This document shows positions 46,223 through 56,528 of a stretch of 64,000 nucleotides of DNA, one piece after another (positions within the stretch are counted from its first letter, which is position 1; each line of letters starts with the position of its first letter). Source of the stretch: Lysobacteraceae bacterium PS02065 (GTDB taxonomy: Bacteria > Pseudomonadota > Gammaproteobacteria > Xanthomonadales > Rhodanobacteraceae). The stretch lies in the NCBI GenBank assembly GCA_029959555.1, contig JASCPI010000003.1, positions 1 to 64,000 on the forward strand. The letters are read 5' to 3'. Below the pieces are notes generated by a model. It did no database searches, was not told the DNA's origin, and was given only the letters and a program-made list of their open reading frames with translations. A program made the position numbers and the translations under genes.

Positions 46223-47209
46223 TCAGGGCAGCGGCACGCGTTCGAGCAGCAGGCCGAGCACGCGGTCGGCATCGACGCCCTCGGCCTCGGCTTCGTAGCT
46301 CAGCAGCACGCGATGACGCAGTACATCCGGCGCGACGGCGTGGATGTCCTCGGGCGTGACGTAGTCACGGCCCGCGAGCCAGGCATGCGCCCGCGCACAG
46401 CGATCGAGCGCGATCGTGCCGCGCGGGCTCGCGCCGTAGGCGATCCAGCGCGCCAGCTCGGCACCGTAGGTCGACGGCTCGCGCGTCGCGAGGACGAGCT
46501 GGACGAGATACGTCTCGAGCGCGGGTGCGAGATGCAGGTCGAGCACTTCCGCTCGCGCCGCGAACACCTGCGCCTGGGTGACGCGGCACTCGGGCGTCGT
46601 GCCGCTGACCTGGCCTGCACGTGCCCTTTCGCGCGCGAGGCGCAGGATCGCGGCCTCGGCGTCGGCCCCCGGGTAGCCGATGCGCACGTGCAACAGGAAA
46701 CGATCGAGCTGGGCCTCGGGCAACGGGTATGTGCCTTCCTGCTCGATCGGATTCTGGGTCGCCATGACGAGGAACAGCGGTGGCAGCGCGTAGGTCGTCT
46801 GGCCGACCGTGATCTGGCGCTCGCCCATCGCCTCGAGCAGCGCGGACTGGACCTTGGCCGGCGCGCGGTTGATCTCGTCGGCAAGGATCAGGTTGTGGAA
46901 CAGGGGACCTCGCTGGAACTCGAACAGCCCCGTCTGCGGGCGGTAGATCTCGGTACCGGTGAGATCGGCGGGCAGCAGGTCGGGAGTGAACTGCACGCGG
47001 TGGAAATCGGCCTCCAGACGCGCGGCGAGTTCCTTGATCGCCGTGGTCTTGGCGAGGCCCGGTGCTCCTTCGACCAGCAAGTGTCCGTCGGCGAGCAACG
47101 CGACGAGCAGGCGGTCGACGAGGGCCGCCTGCCCGAGGATGCAACGGGACAGTTCCTGGCGCAGGTCGGCGAAAGCGGCCGCAGCCGTGGTCGGTTCGGG
47201 CATGTCCAT
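46223..47209 (-). CDS. MoxR-family AAA+ ATPase
   Basis: 328 residues. Walker A is GAPGLAKTT (48-56), followed by LADEINRAPAKVQSALLEAM (Walker B and sensor region), MATQNPIEQEGTYPLPEAQLD (sensor 1 and arginine finger region) and the C-terminal lid with TPEDI. MoxR ATPases act as chaperones that mature or activate VWA-domain partners, which are encoded just downstream. It leads the operon moxR-DUF58-DUF4381-batA-batB/C-batD. The ATG at 47209 is chosen; ATG at 47203 is also possible, and neither has a strong ribosome-binding site. Confidence 0.93.
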   Translation of the reverse strand: MDMPEPTTAAAAFADLRQELSRCILGQAALVDRLLVALLADGHLLVEGAPGLAKTTAIKELAARLEADFHRVQFTPDLLPADLTGTEIYRPQTGLFEFQRGPLFHNLILADEINRAPAKVQSALLEAMGERQITVGQTTYALPPLFLVMATQNPIEQEGTYPLPEAQLDRFLLHVRIGYPGADAEAAILRLARERARAGQVSGTTPECRVTQAQVFAARAEVLDLHLAPALETYLVQLVLATREPSTYGAELARWIAYGASPRGTIALDRCARAHAWLAGRDYVTPEDIHAVAPDVLRHRVLLSYEAEAEGVDADRVLGLLLERVPLP

Positions 47210-47324
47210 GGGATCGGCGACGGGGTCCGGAATGATGGCACGCGGGAGGGAGACAGGCTCCGACCGCGTCGAAGGCAGGAAGTTGCCGGAGAAGAGACGC
47301 AGAAGTGCGACGGTTGCGGACGGA

Positions 47325-48482
47325 TCAGCCTGACGCGAGTACGTCGTCGAGCGACGTCGGACGTCCTATCAGCCAGCCCTGGGCGTAGCGGCAGCCCATC
47401 GTGCGCAGGGATTCGCGCTGTTCGACCGTTTCGACACCTTCGGCGACGACCTCGCAGTCGAGCGCATGCGCCATGCCGACGATCGCGGCCGCGAGAGCCG
47501 CCCCGCGGGGAGTGTCGAGTGCGCGCACGAAGGCCTGATCGAGCTTGATGCGGTCGACGTCGAGCTTGAGCAGCGGTGCGAGGTTGGAGTATCCGGTACC
47601 GAAGTCGTCGAGGGCGACATGCATGCCGGCGGCGTGGCAGCGCCCGATCAGGGCGGCGACGCGGGGACTGTCGAGCACCAGGCTCTCGGTGATCTCGACC
47701 TCGAGCCGGTCGGGGGGCAGATCGTGCGCGGCGAGCCGCGCGAGCATGCGGTCGACCAGGGACTCGTCCTCGATCTGGCGAGCCGACACGTTGAGTGCGA
47801 TGAATGGCAGGGGCTCGCGACCGCGCCGACGGAGCTCGGCGAGCATGTCGCAGACGCGCGCCAGCACGTACTCTCCGACCGGCACGATCAGCGAAGTCTC
47901 CTCAGCCAGACGGATGAATTCTGCCGGCGACACCGCGCCACGCTCGGGATGGTGCCAGCGCACGAGTGCCTCGTAGCCGGCGACCCGCTCCAGGGTCAGG
48001 TCGAACAGTGGCTGCAGGAACACCTGCAGCTCGGCGCGCTCGAGTGCACCACGCAACTCGCTCTCGAGCCGGATCTTGTCGAACGCGTCGGCCTCGCCCG
48101 ATGGCCGTGGCGCGACCGAACCGCTCTCGCCGTCACCGGTCAACGTGGCCAGCGCGGATCGGTATCGCGACACCTGGCTCAGCAGCAACGCCCGCACGAT
48201 CGGATCGGCCACCTCGAGACGCTCGGCGAACTGGTGCCGGTCGATCGGCGTGAGGATGCAGTCCTCGATCGCGGTGGCGGTCGCCGAACGCGGCGAATCG
48301 TCGATGACGGCCATCTCGCCGAGCAGTGCGCCGGCGCCGAGCTCGCCGAGCACGCGCTCCTCGCCGAACTGATGCGTGCCGACACGTACGCGGCCCGATT
48401 CGATCAGGAACGCGGTCGTCGGCGGATCACCCTCGGCGAACACGGTCGCTCCCGCGGCGATGCGCAAGCGGTCTGCAACCAT
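47325..48482 (-). CDS. Cyclic-nucleotide-binding domain fused to EAL phosphodiesterase
   Basis: 385 residues. The N-terminal CRP-like cNMP-binding domain (about 1-105) keeps the phosphate-binding cassette GEMAVIDDSPRSATA with E56 and R65. The C-terminal EAL domain (about 135-380) has every catalytic residue I can check: E171 in YEALVRW, N231, E263, D292/D293 in LDDFGTG, K313, E348 in AEGVE and Q368. It should hydrolyse c-di-GMP under cyclic-nucleotide control. Bdellovibrio Bd1971 has this same architecture and is cAMP-regulated. The ATG at 48482 has GGGAGATCGGT upstream. It sits 115 bp upstream of moxR. Confidence 0.9.
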   Translation of the reverse strand: MVADRLRIAAGATVFAEGDPPTTAFLIESGRVRVGTHQFGEERVLGELGAGALLGEMAVIDDSPRSATATAIEDCILTPIDRHQFAERLEVADPIVRALLLSQVSRYRSALATLTGDGESGSVAPRPSGEADAFDKIRLESELRGALERAELQVFLQPLFDLTLERVAGYEALVRWHHPERGAVSPAEFIRLAEETSLIVPVGEYVLARVCDMLAELRRRGREPLPFIALNVSARQIEDESLVDRMLARLAAHDLPPDRLEVEITESLVLDSPRVAALIGRCHAAGMHVALDDFGTGYSNLAPLLKLDVDRIKLDQAFVRALDTPRGAALAAAIVGMAHALDCEVVAEGVETVEQRESLRTMGCRYAQGWLIGRPTSLDDVLASG

Positions 48483-48561
48483 ACCGATCTCCCCGGCCAC
48501 TCGCAGTTCGGCGCGTCGGTGGCGACGCCCTGTCCGTGATGCTACCCGACTTCCACAAAGA

Positions 48562-48587
48562 AAAAGGGCCGCTTGCGCGGCCCTTTT
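48562..48587 (-). terminator. Intrinsic terminator after the Ig-like lipoprotein gene
   Basis: Stem AAAAGGGCCGC / GCGGCCCTTTT with a TTGC loop. On the minus strand it is followed by further T-rich sequence (TTTTTCTTT), 21 bp past the stop of the lipoprotein gene. It ends the pil-lipoprotein transcription unit. Confidence 0.9.
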
Positions 48588-48607
48588 CCGTGTCACCGAC
48601 CTGCCGG

Positions 48608-50872
48608 TCAGTCGAGCGGGCAGGTGCAGGTGTCGGGGCTGAAGCAGGTGTCACCCGACACCGTGCCGAGCACGGTGACGATTGCCGTCGGGCCACCGGT
48701 GACCGGCGTACGGAACGTGCAGGTCGCGGAGTCGCGATCCTCGCCCGGACACGTCACCCCGAGGCCGAGGCCTGTCAGGAGCGCGGTCGTGTTGCCGGTC
48801 GCGTTCGTGGGCGCGATCGGACCCGAGATCGAGGCACCCGCCGTGCACGTGCCCGAGAGCTGCGTGCTCGGCACGCCGTTGCCGGAACCGTCGGTCAGGC
48901 GCAGGTTCACGTTCGCCGTGCCGGAGCCTGCGACGACCGTCGACGGGTAAGCCTGGAGTACCAGCTCGGTGCCCGTGACGATGTCGACTTCGACGGGTTC
49001 GCCGCCAGCCGTGAAGGCCACGGAGGCATCTTCGTTGGAGGACGCGAGGCCTGCCGTCGTGAGCACGCCCGTCGTGCAGCCGTCGATACCGGTCGGAGCG
49101 GCGAGTACGCCCGACGTGCTCGTGCCGTCGATCGAGCCGGTCCCCACGCCGAGGCCACTGAAGCTGAAGCCGATGTAGGCACCGAGGATCGGCGACTGGA
49201 ACGCGTCGTACAGGCACGCCGTCACCTGCGTGGTCGTGTTGCCCGCGATCGGCGTCGGGCTGATGGTCAGCGTCGCCGGCGCCACGCCGGGGAGACGCAT
49301 CGGAGCGATGTCGCCCACCGTCTTGACCGTCGGCGACGTCTGCACGTTGCCCTGCGCCCACACGATGACCTGCTTGCCGAGGCGCGACACGGGGTAGTTG
49401 ATCTTGGTCGTCGCGACGCCGATCGCATTGGTCGTCGCACTCGCCGTCACGTTGACTTCGGTTGCGCGGCCGATCACGTACGGAAGAACCGGACCGTAGT
49501 CGACGAGGCTGCCGGTCGTGTCGTTCCGGTTGAAGGGCGTCGTCGTCGTCAGCGAGGTCTGGCTCGGCACCGACTGCACGAAACGGATGTTCTCGAGATC
49601 GGCATTGCCGGTCACGAGCTGACCGAAGACGAGTACCGTGTCGCCCGGGCCTGCGCCACCGCCGGCCGTGCGGAACTGGCCCGTCGGCGCGGAGAACGTG
49701 CTGCCCCCTTCGAGCGGGTTGCCGTCGCCGCCTGCGATCTGGAACGTGCCGCCACCCTGGCCCGGGAAGCCCGTGATCGGCGCGTCGATGACACCGAACT
49801 GGATGGTGGTGCCCGGCGCGACGGGATTGCCCTGACGATCGGTCGCGAGTGCGCTGATCGTGAAGCTGTAGGTGCCGTCCAGCGAACCGATGGGGTTGCC
49901 ATCCTCGTCGACGACGCCGCTGTAGACGAGGTTCTGGGTGATCGCCTCGACGTCAGGCGACGTGATCGCGAGCGAGAACAGCTTGCCGTCGGAGACCGCG
50001 ATTCCCACCGTGGCGGTCACCGGATCGGCGACGCCGTTGCTGACGTTGTTGTCCGCGCGGTCGACCGTGACGCGGATCTGGACCGGGTTGTTCGGGGGAA
50101 GCGTCGTGCCGGCCTGGAACGAGACGCTCGCGATGCCGTTGGTGGTCTTCGCAGTCACGCTCGCACCACTGCCCGAGTTGGACGACAGGATGCCGCCACC
50201 GGCGTCACCGATGATCTCGTAGCGCACGTTGTCGGCGCTGCCCGGATCCGGCACGGGCTGGTTCGCACCGTCCAGCACCTGCGCGCGGATCACGGAGCTC
50301 GTCGCGCCGCCCGTACCGCCGACGTACACGACGGACGGCGACGCCACCGGCGTCACCGAAGCCGGAAGCGGCGTCGAACCGGCGACCGAGAAGTTGAGCG
50401 TCGACGAGACCGTGCGACCGGTCGTCGGATCGACCGCCGAGGCGGTCAGGGTCGTGGATCCGGCCACGTCGTACGAGGTGACGAACATCACGTACGAGCC
50501 GTTGTTCGTCGTCGCCGGGAACGACACCATGCGCAACGCCATCTCGTTGATGTCGTCCGTTTCCGGATCATCGGGAGGCGAGATGCTCGCGATGCTGGGC
50601 GAGCTGATCGTGAACGTGGCGTCGCTGGTCAGCGCCGTGATCTGGCCGTTCGCGTTGCGGTACGTGAACGAGACCTCGGCCATGTACGGCGAACCCGGAT
50701 ACGGGAGCACATTGCCGGGGTTCAGCGGAAGCGTCGTGCGCGTTGCCGCCAGCGTGATCGTGCCGTTGGCCGGCGGCGATGTCGCACCGCCACCGTCACC
50801 ACCGCCACCGCCGCAGCTCGCGAGCGCCAGGCTCGCGACGAGCAGCCCGAGGGCCTTGAAAGGAAGTCTCAT
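48608..50872 (-). CDS. Large lipoprotein with bacterial Ig-like repeats
   Basis: 754 residues. The signal peptide ends in lipobox LASC followed by a GGGGGDGGG spacer typical of surface lipoproteins. The body is Thr/Ser/Gly/Val-rich and made of several Ig-like (Big_1/invasin-type) repeats, recognisable by TLTASAVDPTTGRTVSSTLN, IRAQVLDGANQPVPD, KTTNGIASVSFQAGTTL, ATTKINYPVSRLG, VTACLYDAFQSPI and NLRLTDGSGNGVPSTQLSG. The last 15 residues contain three Cys (DTCFSPDTCTC). It is probably exposed on the outer membrane. It starts at 50872 (GGAG upstream), 89 bp after pilQ, with no terminator between, so it is likely co-transcribed with pilMNOPQ. Role unknown; adhesion or secretin stabilisation are guesses. 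Confidence 0.82.
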   Translation of the reverse strand: MRLPFKALGLLVASLALASCGGGGGDGGGATSPPANGTITLAATRTTLPLNPGNVLPYPGSPYMAEVSFTYRNANGQITALTSDATFTISSPSIASISPPDDPETDDINEMALRMVSFPATTNNGSYVMFVTSYDVAGSTTLTASAVDPTTGRTVSSTLNFSVAGSTPLPASVTPVASPSVVYVGGTGGATSSVIRAQVLDGANQPVPDPGSADNVRYEIIGDAGGGILSSNSGSGASVTAKTTNGIASVSFQAGTTLPPNNPVQIRVTVDRADNNVSNGVADPVTATVGIAVSDGKLFSLAITSPDVEAITQNLVYSGVVDEDGNPIGSLDGTYSFTISALATDRQGNPVAPGTTIQFGVIDAPITGFPGQGGGTFQIAGGDGNPLEGGSTFSAPTGQFRTAGGGAGPGDTVLVFGQLVTGNADLENIRFVQSVPSQTSLTTTTPFNRNDTTGSLVDYGPVLPYVIGRATEVNVTASATTNAIGVATTKINYPVSRLGKQVIVWAQGNVQTSPTVKTVGDIAPMRLPGVAPATLTISPTPIAGNTTTQVTACLYDAFQSPILGAYIGFSFSGLGVGTGSIDGTSTSGVLAAPTGIDGCTTGVLTTAGLASSNEDASVAFTAGGEPVEVDIVTGTELVLQAYPSTVVAGSGTANVNLRLTDGSGNGVPSTQLSGTCTAGASISGPIAPTNATGNTTALLTGLGLGVTCPGEDRDSATCTFRTPVTGGPTAIVTVLGTVSGDTCFSPDTCTCPLD

Positions 50873-50961
50873 CTGAATTCTCCAGGATCGAATCGTGGTC
50901 TATCGAAGCTTGTCGTCACTCGAGGTGCACCGCATGCGGCTGGCCTCGCCCCTGGACGCCA

Positions 50962-53235
50962 TCATCTAAGGCTCTCGCTGAGGATGCGCGGGGTCACGAA
51001 GATCAACAGTTCCGCCTTCGTGTCGGTACGACCGCGCTTCTTGAACAGGTTGCCGAGCAGGGGCACGTCTCCAAGGACGGGCACCTTCGTCATGTCGTCG
51101 CGCTTCTCGACCTCGTAGACGCCACCGAGCACGACGGTCTGGCCGTTGTCGACGAGCACCGAGGTGTTGATCTCGCGCTTGTCGATCTGCGGCACCTGGC
51201 CACCACCGGGATTGTCGATGTAGCCGGCGAGTGCGTCCTTCTTGACGCCGAGGTTGAGGACGACGCGGTCGTCGGCCGTGATCGTCGGCGTGACCTTCAG
51301 CTCGAGGACGATTTCCTTGAACTGCACGGTCGCCGTGCCCTGCCCGGCGCCGCCGCCGGAAGACTGGAAGGTCACGTAGCCGACTTCCGAGCCTTGCTTG
51401 ATGACGGCCTCGCGCTGGTTCGCGGTGACCACGCGCGGGCTCGACACGACTTCGCCGCGGCCCTCGGTCTGCGCAGCCGAGAGCTCGAGGTCCAGCAGGT
51501 AGTCGGCGCCGAGGATCGCGAGGCCGAAACTGCCGGCCGGCGTCGTTGCGGGAAGGTTGACGTTGAGGCGATCGTTGAGGCTCGGGACCGCGATGCCGCC
51601 GCCGACATCGTTGGTCGGACGCGGCGCGGGATTGAACACCGGGAGGCCACGGCCTCCGCCGAAGCGGTTGTTGAGTGCGAGGTTGCTCATGCGGTCGGTG
51701 CCCACCGCGGTGCCCGCGGTCGAGACGACGTTGCCGTTGCGGTCCTCGTAGCCACCGCTGATGCCGAACTTGACGCCGAGCTCGCGGGCGAAGGAATCGG
51801 TCGCGATCACGATGCGCGATTCGATGAGCACCTGCTGCACCGGGCGGTCGAGCACGGCGATGAGGGCGCGGATCTCCTGGACCTTCTGCGGCGTATCGCT
51901 GACCAGCAGCGTGTTGGTGCGGTCGTCGTAGCTGACGGTGCCGCGCTGCGAGAGGAAACCGCGCTGCATGCTGGCGCCTTCAGCGCCGGCCGAGGACTGC
52001 TGGTTGCCCTTGCTCTCCTGCGTCAGAAGTGCGGCGATGTCCTTGGCGTTGCCGTAGCTGATCGGGATGTAGTCCGAGATCAGCTCGACCTTGTCCTCCA
52101 TCTTGAGGCGCGCGTCGGCGAGCGCCTGCTCGCGGTCCGCGATCTCCTTCTGCGGAGCGACCCAGATCACGTTGCCCTGGCGGCGCTGGTCGAGACCCTT
52201 GGCCTGAAGGACGATGTGCAGCGCCTGGTCCCACGGCACGTTGATGAGGCGCAGCGTGACATTGCCCTGCACGCTGTCGGCGACGACGATGTTGAGGTCG
52301 GACACGTCGGCGATGAGCTGCAGCACCGAACGCGTCGGGATGTCTTGGAAGTTGAACGTCACGCGGCTGCCGCTGAACACGGGCTCGGCGTTCTTGTCCT
52401 TGGGCTTCTCCTCGCGCTTGGGCGCGATCTCGACGACGTACTCGTTGCCGGTCTGGTAGGCCAGCTGCTCGAACGGCGGCTTGGCCGAGATCTCGATGCG
52501 CGCGCCGCGACCGCGACCGCGTGTCTCGATGAACTGCACGGGCGTGGCGAAATCGAGCACGTCGAGGCGCTTAGCAGCTTCGGGAGCGAGCTTGACGTTG
52601 GTGATGTCGAGCAGCACGCGGTCGCCTTCGCGACGCAGGTCGGCTGCGGCGCCGGGGGCGGAGAAATTGACGACGATGCGGCCTTCGCCCGCCTTGCCGC
52701 GACGGAAGTCGATGTTGCTGAGCTGCACCTCGCTGGCGCCGAGCGACTTGGTCGGGTCGGCACTCGCGAGCACCTTGGCCTCGGGCGACGTGCCGCCGAG
52801 GTTCGAGGCGACCGACACGACGAGCGTCTTGCCCTCGATGCGCGTCTCGTACGAGGCGGGACGGAACAGGTCGACGACGACACGGGTTCGGCCACCGGCC
52901 TCGACGGCCGATACGCCCGACGTCGCGCCGGCGTTGATGTCGATGCGACGCTGTGCGAGCCCGTTGCGGGTGCCCGCGAGGTCCAGCGCGATGCGCGGAG
53001 GCGTCTCGGTCGTGAACGCCTGCGGATCGCTGACCGGCTCGGCGAAGCGCAACGTCACTTCGACGCGACCACCGGGCTGGGCCACGTAGGTCATGTCCTC
53101 GAGGACGTTCTGCGCCTGAGCGAGCGCCGGAGTGCCGGCGAGCCCCAGCAGGACGAGCAACGCTGCCAGGCGCGATCGGCCTGTCCGCGCCGCGTTCCGG
53201 CCACGCCCATGGAAGTCAGCTGTCGTAAACATCAT
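50962..53235 (-). CDS. pilQ: Type IV pilus secretin PilQ
   Basis: 757 residues from the chosen start. A signal peptide (LAALLVLLGLAGTPALAQA) precedes two AMIN domains (RVEVTLRFAEPV and the RIVVNFSAPGAAADL region), an STN domain (RVTFNFQDIPTRSVLQLIAD), a secretin N0/N1 domain (ISYGNAKDIAALLT) and the secretin barrel with QVLIESRIVIA, VVSSPRVVTANQREAVIKQG, VLVDNGQTVVLGGVYE and VLGDVPLLGNLFK. It forms the outer-membrane pilus pore. The start at 53235 has GGGGG six bases upstream. An alternative ATG at 53259 overlaps the pilP stop (ATGA) and would add 8 residues. Confidence 0.95.
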   Translation of the reverse strand: MMFTTADFHGRGRNAARTGRSRLAALLVLLGLAGTPALAQAQNVLEDMTYVAQPGGRVEVTLRFAEPVSDPQAFTTETPPRIALDLAGTRNGLAQRRIDINAGATSGVSAVEAGGRTRVVVDLFRPASYETRIEGKTLVVSVASNLGGTSPEAKVLASADPTKSLGASEVQLSNIDFRRGKAGEGRIVVNFSAPGAAADLRREGDRVLLDITNVKLAPEAAKRLDVLDFATPVQFIETRGRGRGARIEISAKPPFEQLAYQTGNEYVVEIAPKREEKPKDKNAEPVFSGSRVTFNFQDIPTRSVLQLIADVSDLNIVVADSVQGNVTLRLINVPWDQALHIVLQAKGLDQRRQGNVIWVAPQKEIADREQALADARLKMEDKVELISDYIPISYGNAKDIAALLTQESKGNQQSSAGAEGASMQRGFLSQRGTVSYDDRTNTLLVSDTPQKVQEIRALIAVLDRPVQQVLIESRIVIATDSFARELGVKFGISGGYEDRNGNVVSTAGTAVGTDRMSNLALNNRFGGGRGLPVFNPAPRPTNDVGGGIAVPSLNDRLNVNLPATTPAGSFGLAILGADYLLDLELSAAQTEGRGEVVSSPRVVTANQREAVIKQGSEVGYVTFQSSGGGAGQGTATVQFKEIVLELKVTPTITADDRVVLNLGVKKDALAGYIDNPGGGQVPQIDKREINTSVLVDNGQTVVLGGVYEVEKRDDMTKVPVLGDVPLLGNLFKKRGRTDTKAELLIFVTPRILSESLR

Positions 53236-53255
53236 CGTTACCCCCAACGGGTCGG

Positions 53256-53798
53256 TCATTTCGGGTTGGCATCCGCCAACGCAATCGTGGTTTGACGTTC
53301 CATCCAGCCACCGGTGCCGTTCGGCACCAGTTCGACGAGCTCGATGTGATCTTCGGCAACAGCGGTGACGCGCCCGTAGTTCTGGCCGAGGTAGGCGCCG
53401 GCGCGCACCCGGTGGATCACGCCCTCAGGATCCTTGACGAGCGCCTCGGGCGACGTCGGTGCACCGAGCGTTCCGACCATGCGGAGGCCGTCGAGCGCGA
53501 ATGCCTCGAGCGGTTCCTTGGGACGGTTCTCGTCGGGCCTCGGGCCACTGGTCGCGGCGACTTCCTCTTCATTGGTGCCACCTTCGAACGGATCACGCAG
53601 ACCACGTCGCTGCGCGGTGTACTCGACCGTCTCGAAGGTCTTGATGACAGGCGGAGGCTGCAATGGCGCGCCCTTCTTCGCCTTCTCCTGCGCCACCCAG
53701 TCCTCGACACTCCCGCGACCGGAATCGCAGGCCGCGAGGGTCAGGCCGATTCCGGCGAGGAAGGCGGCACGAGCAATGGTTTCGAGTCTGACTCGCAC
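53256..53798 (-). CDS. pilP: Type IV pilus lipoprotein PilP
   Basis: 180 residues. Lipobox LAAC ends the signal sequence at about residue 24. The PilP signature is YTAQRRGLRDPFEGG, followed by the small beta-sandwich (LDGLRMVGTLGAPTSPEALV, VHRV-like loop, YLGQNYGRVTAVAEDHIELV). It connects PilNO to the PilQ secretin in the periplasm. The start is GTG at 53798 with GGAGG upstream, 1 bp after the pilO stop. Confidence 0.95.
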   Translation of the reverse strand: MRVRLETIARAAFLAGIGLTLAACDSGRGSVEDWVAQEKAKKGAPLQPPPVIKTFETVEYTAQRRGLRDPFEGGTNEEEVAATSGPRPDENRPKEPLEAFALDGLRMVGTLGAPTSPEALVKDPEGVIHRVRAGAYLGQNYGRVTAVAEDHIELVELVPNGTGGWMERQTTIALADANPK

Positions 53799-53799
53799 G

Positions 53800-54495
53800 T
53801 CACTTACCTCCGGCGGCAGCTTTGGCCGCGGCTTCGGCTTCGTACTGGGCCACCTCGTCCTCGTCCAGGTAGCGGTAGGTCTTGACGGTACCCTCGAGCG
53901 TCAGCACGCCGGCCGCTGCAGGCGCCGCGCTCGCCGCCGGGCGCGCTGCGCCACGCGCCGCGATCGCGTCGGGCCGGAGCGCGACATCGTGCATCGTGAG
54001 GATCACGACGCGCTCGAGCGATGCGACCGTGCTGATGAAGGCACCGAACTGGTGGTACGTGCCCACCATGCGGAGCTGGATCGGCTTCTCGGCATAGAAG
54101 CCTTCCTTGCTTGCCTCGGGACCCGGCTGGAAAAGCTCCGTTTCGATGCCCGAACGCAACGCGGCCTGGGAAATCGCGAGGATCAGCTCGGGCATTTCCG
54201 TCTTGCTCGGAAGCTGACCGATGAGCTGACGCAGCTCTTCCTTCATGTCCTGCAGTTGCTTCTCGTAGGCATCGAGGTTGACCACCTGGGCCTGCTTCTT
54301 GGAAAAATCGGCCTTGAGCGTCTCTTCCTGGGCCTGGGCGGATTCCAGCTCTTCCTGCTTCGGCTTGACGTAGTAGATGCCGCCGATGACCAGGATGACG
54401 AGGATCACGAGCACGGCGAAGAACGTCTTGACGCGCTGTGGCCAGCCACCGATGTTGTTGCGATCGAGGTTGCGGATGTCGTCGAAGAAACTCAC
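53800..54495 (-). CDS. pilO: Type IV pilus inner-membrane alignment protein PilO
   Basis: 231 residues. One membrane helix (FFAVLVILVILVIGGIYYV), then a coiled coil (EELESAQAQEETLKADFSKK) and a ferredoxin-like periplasmic fold (PIQLRMVGTYHQFGAFIS). The Ala-rich C-terminus is longer than average. It heterodimerises with PilN. GTG start overlapping the pilN stop (GTGA). Confidence 0.95.
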   Translation of the reverse strand: MSFFDDIRNLDRNNIGGWPQRVKTFFAVLVILVILVIGGIYYVKPKQEELESAQAQEETLKADFSKKQAQVVNLDAYEKQLQDMKEELRQLIGQLPSKTEMPELILAISQAALRSGIETELFQPGPEASKEGFYAEKPIQLRMVGTYHQFGAFISTVASLERVVILTMHDVALRPDAIAARGAARPAASAAPAAAGVLTLEGTVKTYRYLDEDEVAQYEAEAAAKAAAGGK

Positions 54496-55228
54496 GGCTT
54501 CTTCTCCCCGCTCGTGGCCGGAGCCGTTGGGGCCGGGGCCGCGGGAGCGGCCGGCGGCGCGTTCATCAGTTGCGTCGCGGCGGCACCGACCTGATTGCCG
54601 AGGCCACCAGGATTGGCGCCGGCTTGCGCGGCGGCTTCAGGTGTCCCGGGGATCGGCAGCTCCGTCTCGGTGTCGCTCGGCTTCTTGAGGTTGATCGCCA
54701 ACGAGAACTCGTACGGCATGCGACGGTCCACGTTCGGCTTGCCGGTCATGTTCTCGATCTTGGAAAGATCGGAGCGACCGAGATTGGGCGACCTCTCGAG
54801 GTTGCGCATGTACGTCGCCACACGCGTGTTGGATTCCGACACGCCTTCGAGCGTCAGCACCTGCCCTGCCTGCTTGAGCGAGGTGAGCTTAGACCCGTCG
54901 GGAATCGTCTGCGCGAGCTCGTTGAACATGTGGACCATCTGCGAGCGGTTCGACTGCAGATCCTCGATGATCTGCTTGCGCGCGAGCAGCTGATCCCGCG
55001 TCTTCTCGAGATCCTTGATCCGCTGGATCTTCGTCTCGAGCTGGGCGATCTGGTCTTTCAGGTACGCGTTCCGCTGGTTCTGCGAGTCGATCCGCAGACC
55101 CATCCAGTACGACGCCGCCATCACGACCAGGATGGCGCCGACCGCCGACGCGCCGAGCGCCATGTAGAACTCGCGCTCGCGCTGCTTGCGCCGCTCCGCG
55201 CGCCACGGCAATAGATTGATTCTTGCCA

Positions 55229-55229
<1 letters not shown>
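54492..55229 (-). CDS. pilN: Type IV pilus inner-membrane alignment protein PilN
   Basis: 245 residues. The conserved N-terminus MARINLLPWR, which binds the cleft of PilM, is followed by a basic stretch, one membrane helix (ALGASAVGAILVVMAASYWM), a coiled coil and a ferredoxin-like domain (LTLEGVSESNTRVATYMRNL). A Pro/Ala-rich tail of about 35 residues is extra. The start shares a base with the pilM stop (TGATG). Confidence 0.95.
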
Positions 55230-56366
<1,137 letters not shown>

Positions 56367-56471
56367 CAGGGGGCCGTCAAAGACGTCGACCCCGTCTCCA
56401 AATCCGCGTTTTGCCCCCGTTTCGCCCTCTTCCGGACAGCTTTCCCCGCGTCCCGGAAACGGCAATAGCTC

Positions 56472-56477
56472 TATACT
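56472..56477 (+). promoter_or_regulatory. -10 element of the PBP1a gene
   Basis: TATACT, placing +1 near 56484, about 45 bases before the ATG at 56529. No good -35 is seen at the expected distance. Confidence 0.45.
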
Positions 56478-56528
56478 CCGGGGCTTGCGTCACTAACTTT
56501 GACTGACATCACAAGTCCTGTCCGCGGC

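Noticed and set aside
48326..51118. 930-codon plus-strand frame across the lipoprotein and pilQ ends
   Set aside because: It crosses two minus-strand genes and an intrinsic terminator; no coding motif.
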